From Streptomyces sp. 35G-GA-8 (lineage in GTDB: Bacteria > Actinomycetota > Actinomycetes > Streptomycetales > Streptomycetaceae), in the NCBI RefSeq assembly GCF_023534745.1, contig NZ_JAMHJQ010000004.1, positions 509,608-573,607 of the forward strand: DNA of 64,000 nt, written 5' to 3'. The position numbers and the translations under genes were made by a program. Below are positions 62,168-64,000 of this stretch, one piece after another. The number at the start of each line of letters is the position of its first letter. The stretch's first letter is position 1. Below the pieces are notes generated by a model. It was given only the letters and a program-made list of their open reading frames with translations, did not search any database and had not been told where the DNA came from.

Positions 62168-63322
62168 TCAGGACGACCCCCGTACCACCAGTTCCGTCGG
62201 CAGCACCAGCTGTTGCGGGCCCCGCCCGGCTCGCGTCTCCCCCGCCTCCGCCTCGCCGGACGCCGTCTCCCCGGACCCCGGGGACCGTCGCGCGATCTCC
62301 GACAGGACCAGCCGCGCCATCGCCCGGCCCATCTCCTCGATGGGCTGCCGGACGCTCGTCAGCGGCGGGTCCATGTGGCGTGCTATCGCCGAGTCGTCGA
62401 AGCCGACCAGCGCCACGTCCTCCGGTATGCGCCGGCCCGCCGCGCGGAGGGTTTGGCGGGCGCCGGCCGCCATGACGTCGGAGGCCGCGAAGACCGCGTC
62501 CAGGTCCGGGCTGCGGGCCAGCAGGTCGCGCATCGCCCGGCGGCCGCCCTCCTCCGTGAAGTCGGCCACCGCGATCAGCGATTCGTCCGGCGCGTGGCCG
62601 GCCTCCGTGAGGGCCCGGCGGTAGCCGTCGAGGCGGCAGGCCGCGCCGTAGACCTCCAGCCGGCCGGTGATCGTCGCGATCGTACGGCGGCCCCTGGAGA
62701 GCAGATGCGTCACGGCCGTACGGGCGCCCCCGGCGTTGTCGGAGTCGACCGAGGGCAGCGACTCGGCCGCCGAGCGGCGTCCGCTGATGACCGTCGGGAT
62801 GCCTGTCCCGGCCAGCAGGTCCGGCAGCGGATCGTCCGCGCGGACCGAGACGAGCAGCACCCCGTCGACCCGGTGCGCGGCCAGGTACTGCGCCAGCCTG
62901 CGGCGCTCGCGCGCGCCGCCCGCGAAGGTGAGCAGCAGCTGCATCCCGGTCTCGGCGAGCGCCTCGCCCACCCCGCTGACGATGTCCGAGAAGTAGGGCT
63001 CGGCGAAGAACCGCGCCTCCGGCTCGGGCACCACCAGGGCGATCGCGTCGGCGCGGTTCGCGGCGAGCGCGCGGGCCGCGCGGTTCGGTACGTACCCCAG
63101 CTCGGCGATCGCCGCCTCCACCGCGGCCCTGGTCCGGTCGCTCACCCGCGGCGAGCCGTTGATCACCCGGGAGACCGTGCCGCGCCCGACGCCCGCGCGC
63201 GCCGCCACCTCTTCGAGCGTGGGCGGCTTCCCGCGGCGCCGCGCCGGCAGGGCCGTACCGGCTGTACCGGCCGCACGGGCCGTACGGGCCTCAGCCGCCT
63301 CCCGGGCCGTCCGAGCTGTCAT
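62168..63322 (-). CDS. cebR: CebR, LacI-family repressor of cello-oligosaccharide utilisation
   Basis: 384 aa. HTH TLEEVAARAGVGRGTVSRVI and hinge NRAARALAANR, then a sugar-sensing domain (VGFDDSAIARHMDPPLTSVRQP). N-terminal 35 residues are an Ala/Arg/Thr extension. ATG 63322 behind GGGAGGCGGAG; a start at 63385 is less supported. Identified as CebR by its position divergent from a CebE-like lipoprotein and by the exact CebR box between them. Releases DNA on binding cellobiose/cellotriose in other species. Confidence 0.9.
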   Translation of the reverse strand: MTARTAREAAEARTARAAGTAGTALPARRRGKPPTLEEVAARAGVGRGTVSRVINGSPRVSDRTRAAVEAAIAELGYVPNRAARALAANRADAIALVVPEPEARFFAEPYFSDIVSGVGEALAETGMQLLLTFAGGARERRRLAQYLAAHRVDGVLLVSVRADDPLPDLLAGTGIPTVISGRRSAAESLPSVDSDNAGGARTAVTHLLSRGRRTIATITGRLEVYGAACRLDGYRRALTEAGHAPDESLIAVADFTEEGGRRAMRDLLARSPDLDAVFAASDVMAAGARQTLRAAGRRIPEDVALVGFDDSAIARHMDPPLTSVRQPIEEMGRAMARLVLSEIARRSPGSGETASGEAEAGETRAGRGPQQLVLPTELVVRGSS

Positions 63323-63423
63323 CTCCGCCTCCCCATGAATCCGTCCCGTGGAATCCGACCCGAGTCCAGCCCGGTCCCTTGACACCCCCTACAGGGACCC
63401 GCGACGCTTCAACACATCACACA

Positions 63424-63437
63424 TGGGAGCGCTCCCA
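63424..63437. promoter_or_regulatory. CebR box
   Basis: Perfect 14-bp palindrome TGGGAGCGCTCCCA, identical to the CebR operator described in Streptomyces, midway between cebR (start 63322) and cebE (start 63536). Confidence 0.93.
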
Positions 63438-63535
63438 CCGTACCCGACCCATTCATGCCCCGCACGCTGCCCGACCACGCCCGGCCGGCCACGAGGGCCG
63501 GAGAACCGGGCATGTCGGTGCACTAGGAGGACGTC

Positions 63536-64000
63536 ATGCGTACACGTACTCGCTCGTCCCGGATGGCGGTTCTCGCCGCCGTCGCCGCGCTCACCGCCGG
63601 AGTCCTGGCCGGTTGCGCCCAGGACAGCGAAGGCCCCTCCGGCAGCGCCACGGGCGGCGGTGGGGACGGCGGCGAGGGGAAGACCACGCTCACGGTGGGG
63701 GTCTTCGGGGCCTTCGGCCTGAAGGAGGCCGGGCTCTACGACCAGTACATGAAGCTCCACCCCGACATCGTCATCAAGCAGACGTCCATCGAACGCAACG
63801 AGAACTACTACCCGCAGCTGCTCACTCACCTCGGCAGCGGCAGCGGACTCGCCGACATCCAGGCCGTCGAGGTCAACAACATCGCCGAGGTCACCGCCAC
63901 CCAGGCGGACAAGCTCGTGGACCTCGGCAAGACCGGTGGCGTACGGCAGGACAGCTTCCTGCCGTGGAAGTGGTCGCAGGCCACCAACAAGGACGGCCGC
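63536..64000 (+). CDS. cebE: CebE-like cellobiose/cellotriose-binding lipoprotein (partial)
   Basis: First 155 codons of an ABC solute-binding protein, open to the window edge. Lipoprotein signal MAVLAAVAALTAGVLAGC with lipobox LAGC, a Gly/Ser linker, then the SBP fold (TLTVGVFGAFGLKEAGLYDQ, LADIQAVEVNNIAEV, FLPWKWSQATNKDG). ATG 63536 preceded by AGGAGG. The permease genes cebF/cebG and a beta-glucosidase would be expected beyond the window. Confidence 0.9.
   Translation, partial: MRTRTRSSRMAVLAAVAALTAGVLAGCAQDSEGPSGSATGGGGDGGEGKTTLTVGVFGAFGLKEAGLYDQYMKLHPDIVIKQTSIERNENYYPQLLTHLGSGSGLADIQAVEVNNIAEVTATQADKLVDLGKTGGVRQDSFLPWKWSQATNKDGR

Overview
The window is chromosomal DNA from a Streptomyces. 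The evidence is very high GC, strongly G/C-biased third codon positions, many GTG starts behind GGAGG-type ribosome binding sites, Tat and lipoprotein exports, and a run of genes whose order I recall from S. coelicolor: a leucine-catabolism cluster, then hexosaminidase, glmS, uspA, adpA, orn, tRNA-His, cebR and cebE. I see no prophage, insertion sequence, CRISPR array or giant biosynthetic cluster. It is core/near-core chromosome rich in carbon-catabolism loci, each with a local regulator.

Layout. 0.3-7.7 kb: myo-inositol catabolism, with iolC, an IolJ-type aldolase, iolB, iolD and mmsA/iolA on the minus strand and a divergent IolE-like TIM barrel. 7.9-10.3 kb: Tat-exported GH95-like glycosidase. 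10.5-14.3 kb: small HTH protein, MMPL exporter with divergent TetR and a 43-bp palindromic operator, and an orphan CopZ with a CsoR-like box. 14.3-14.7 kb: an unusual small transcription unit. 14.8-18.4 kb: citrate synthase and a RecD2-type helicase. 18.7-25.1 kb: LacI-governed cluster (TIM-barrel epimerase, DUF993, Gfo/Idh/MocA oxidoreductase / LacI) followed by a MarR-GNAT fusion and a second TIM barrel. 25.1-36.4 kb: EamA/LysR pair, GH3, secreted S37 peptidase, small secreted protein, fused asymmetric ABC exporter, secreted beta-lactamase-like protein. 36.6-42.5 kb: ThDP decarboxylase-like enzyme, agmatinase-family ureohydrolase, SSS symporter and PucR regulator. 43.3-52 kb: leucine/isovalerate degradation with a TetR and twin GTTA-N8-TAAC operators. 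52-57.9 kb: GH20 hexosaminidase, DUF4429, small conserved gene, glmS, GPR1/FUN34/YaaH transporter. 58.2-64 kb: uspA, a 1.1-kb intergenic region, adpA, orn, tRNA-His, cebR and the start of cebE.

How it works together. Most of the window feeds small carbon compounds (inositol, an unidentified sugar, guanidino compounds, leucine, amino sugars, cello-oligosaccharides) into central metabolism, represented by citA. The right third is tied to development. AdpA carries the rare TTA leucine codon, and so does the GH20 hexosaminidase, whose promoter also has a DasR-like site. That would place this amino-sugar-releasing enzyme under both bldA and GlcNAc control. Coordinates of starts were set from ribosome binding sites and family alignments recalled from memory; no database search was run.
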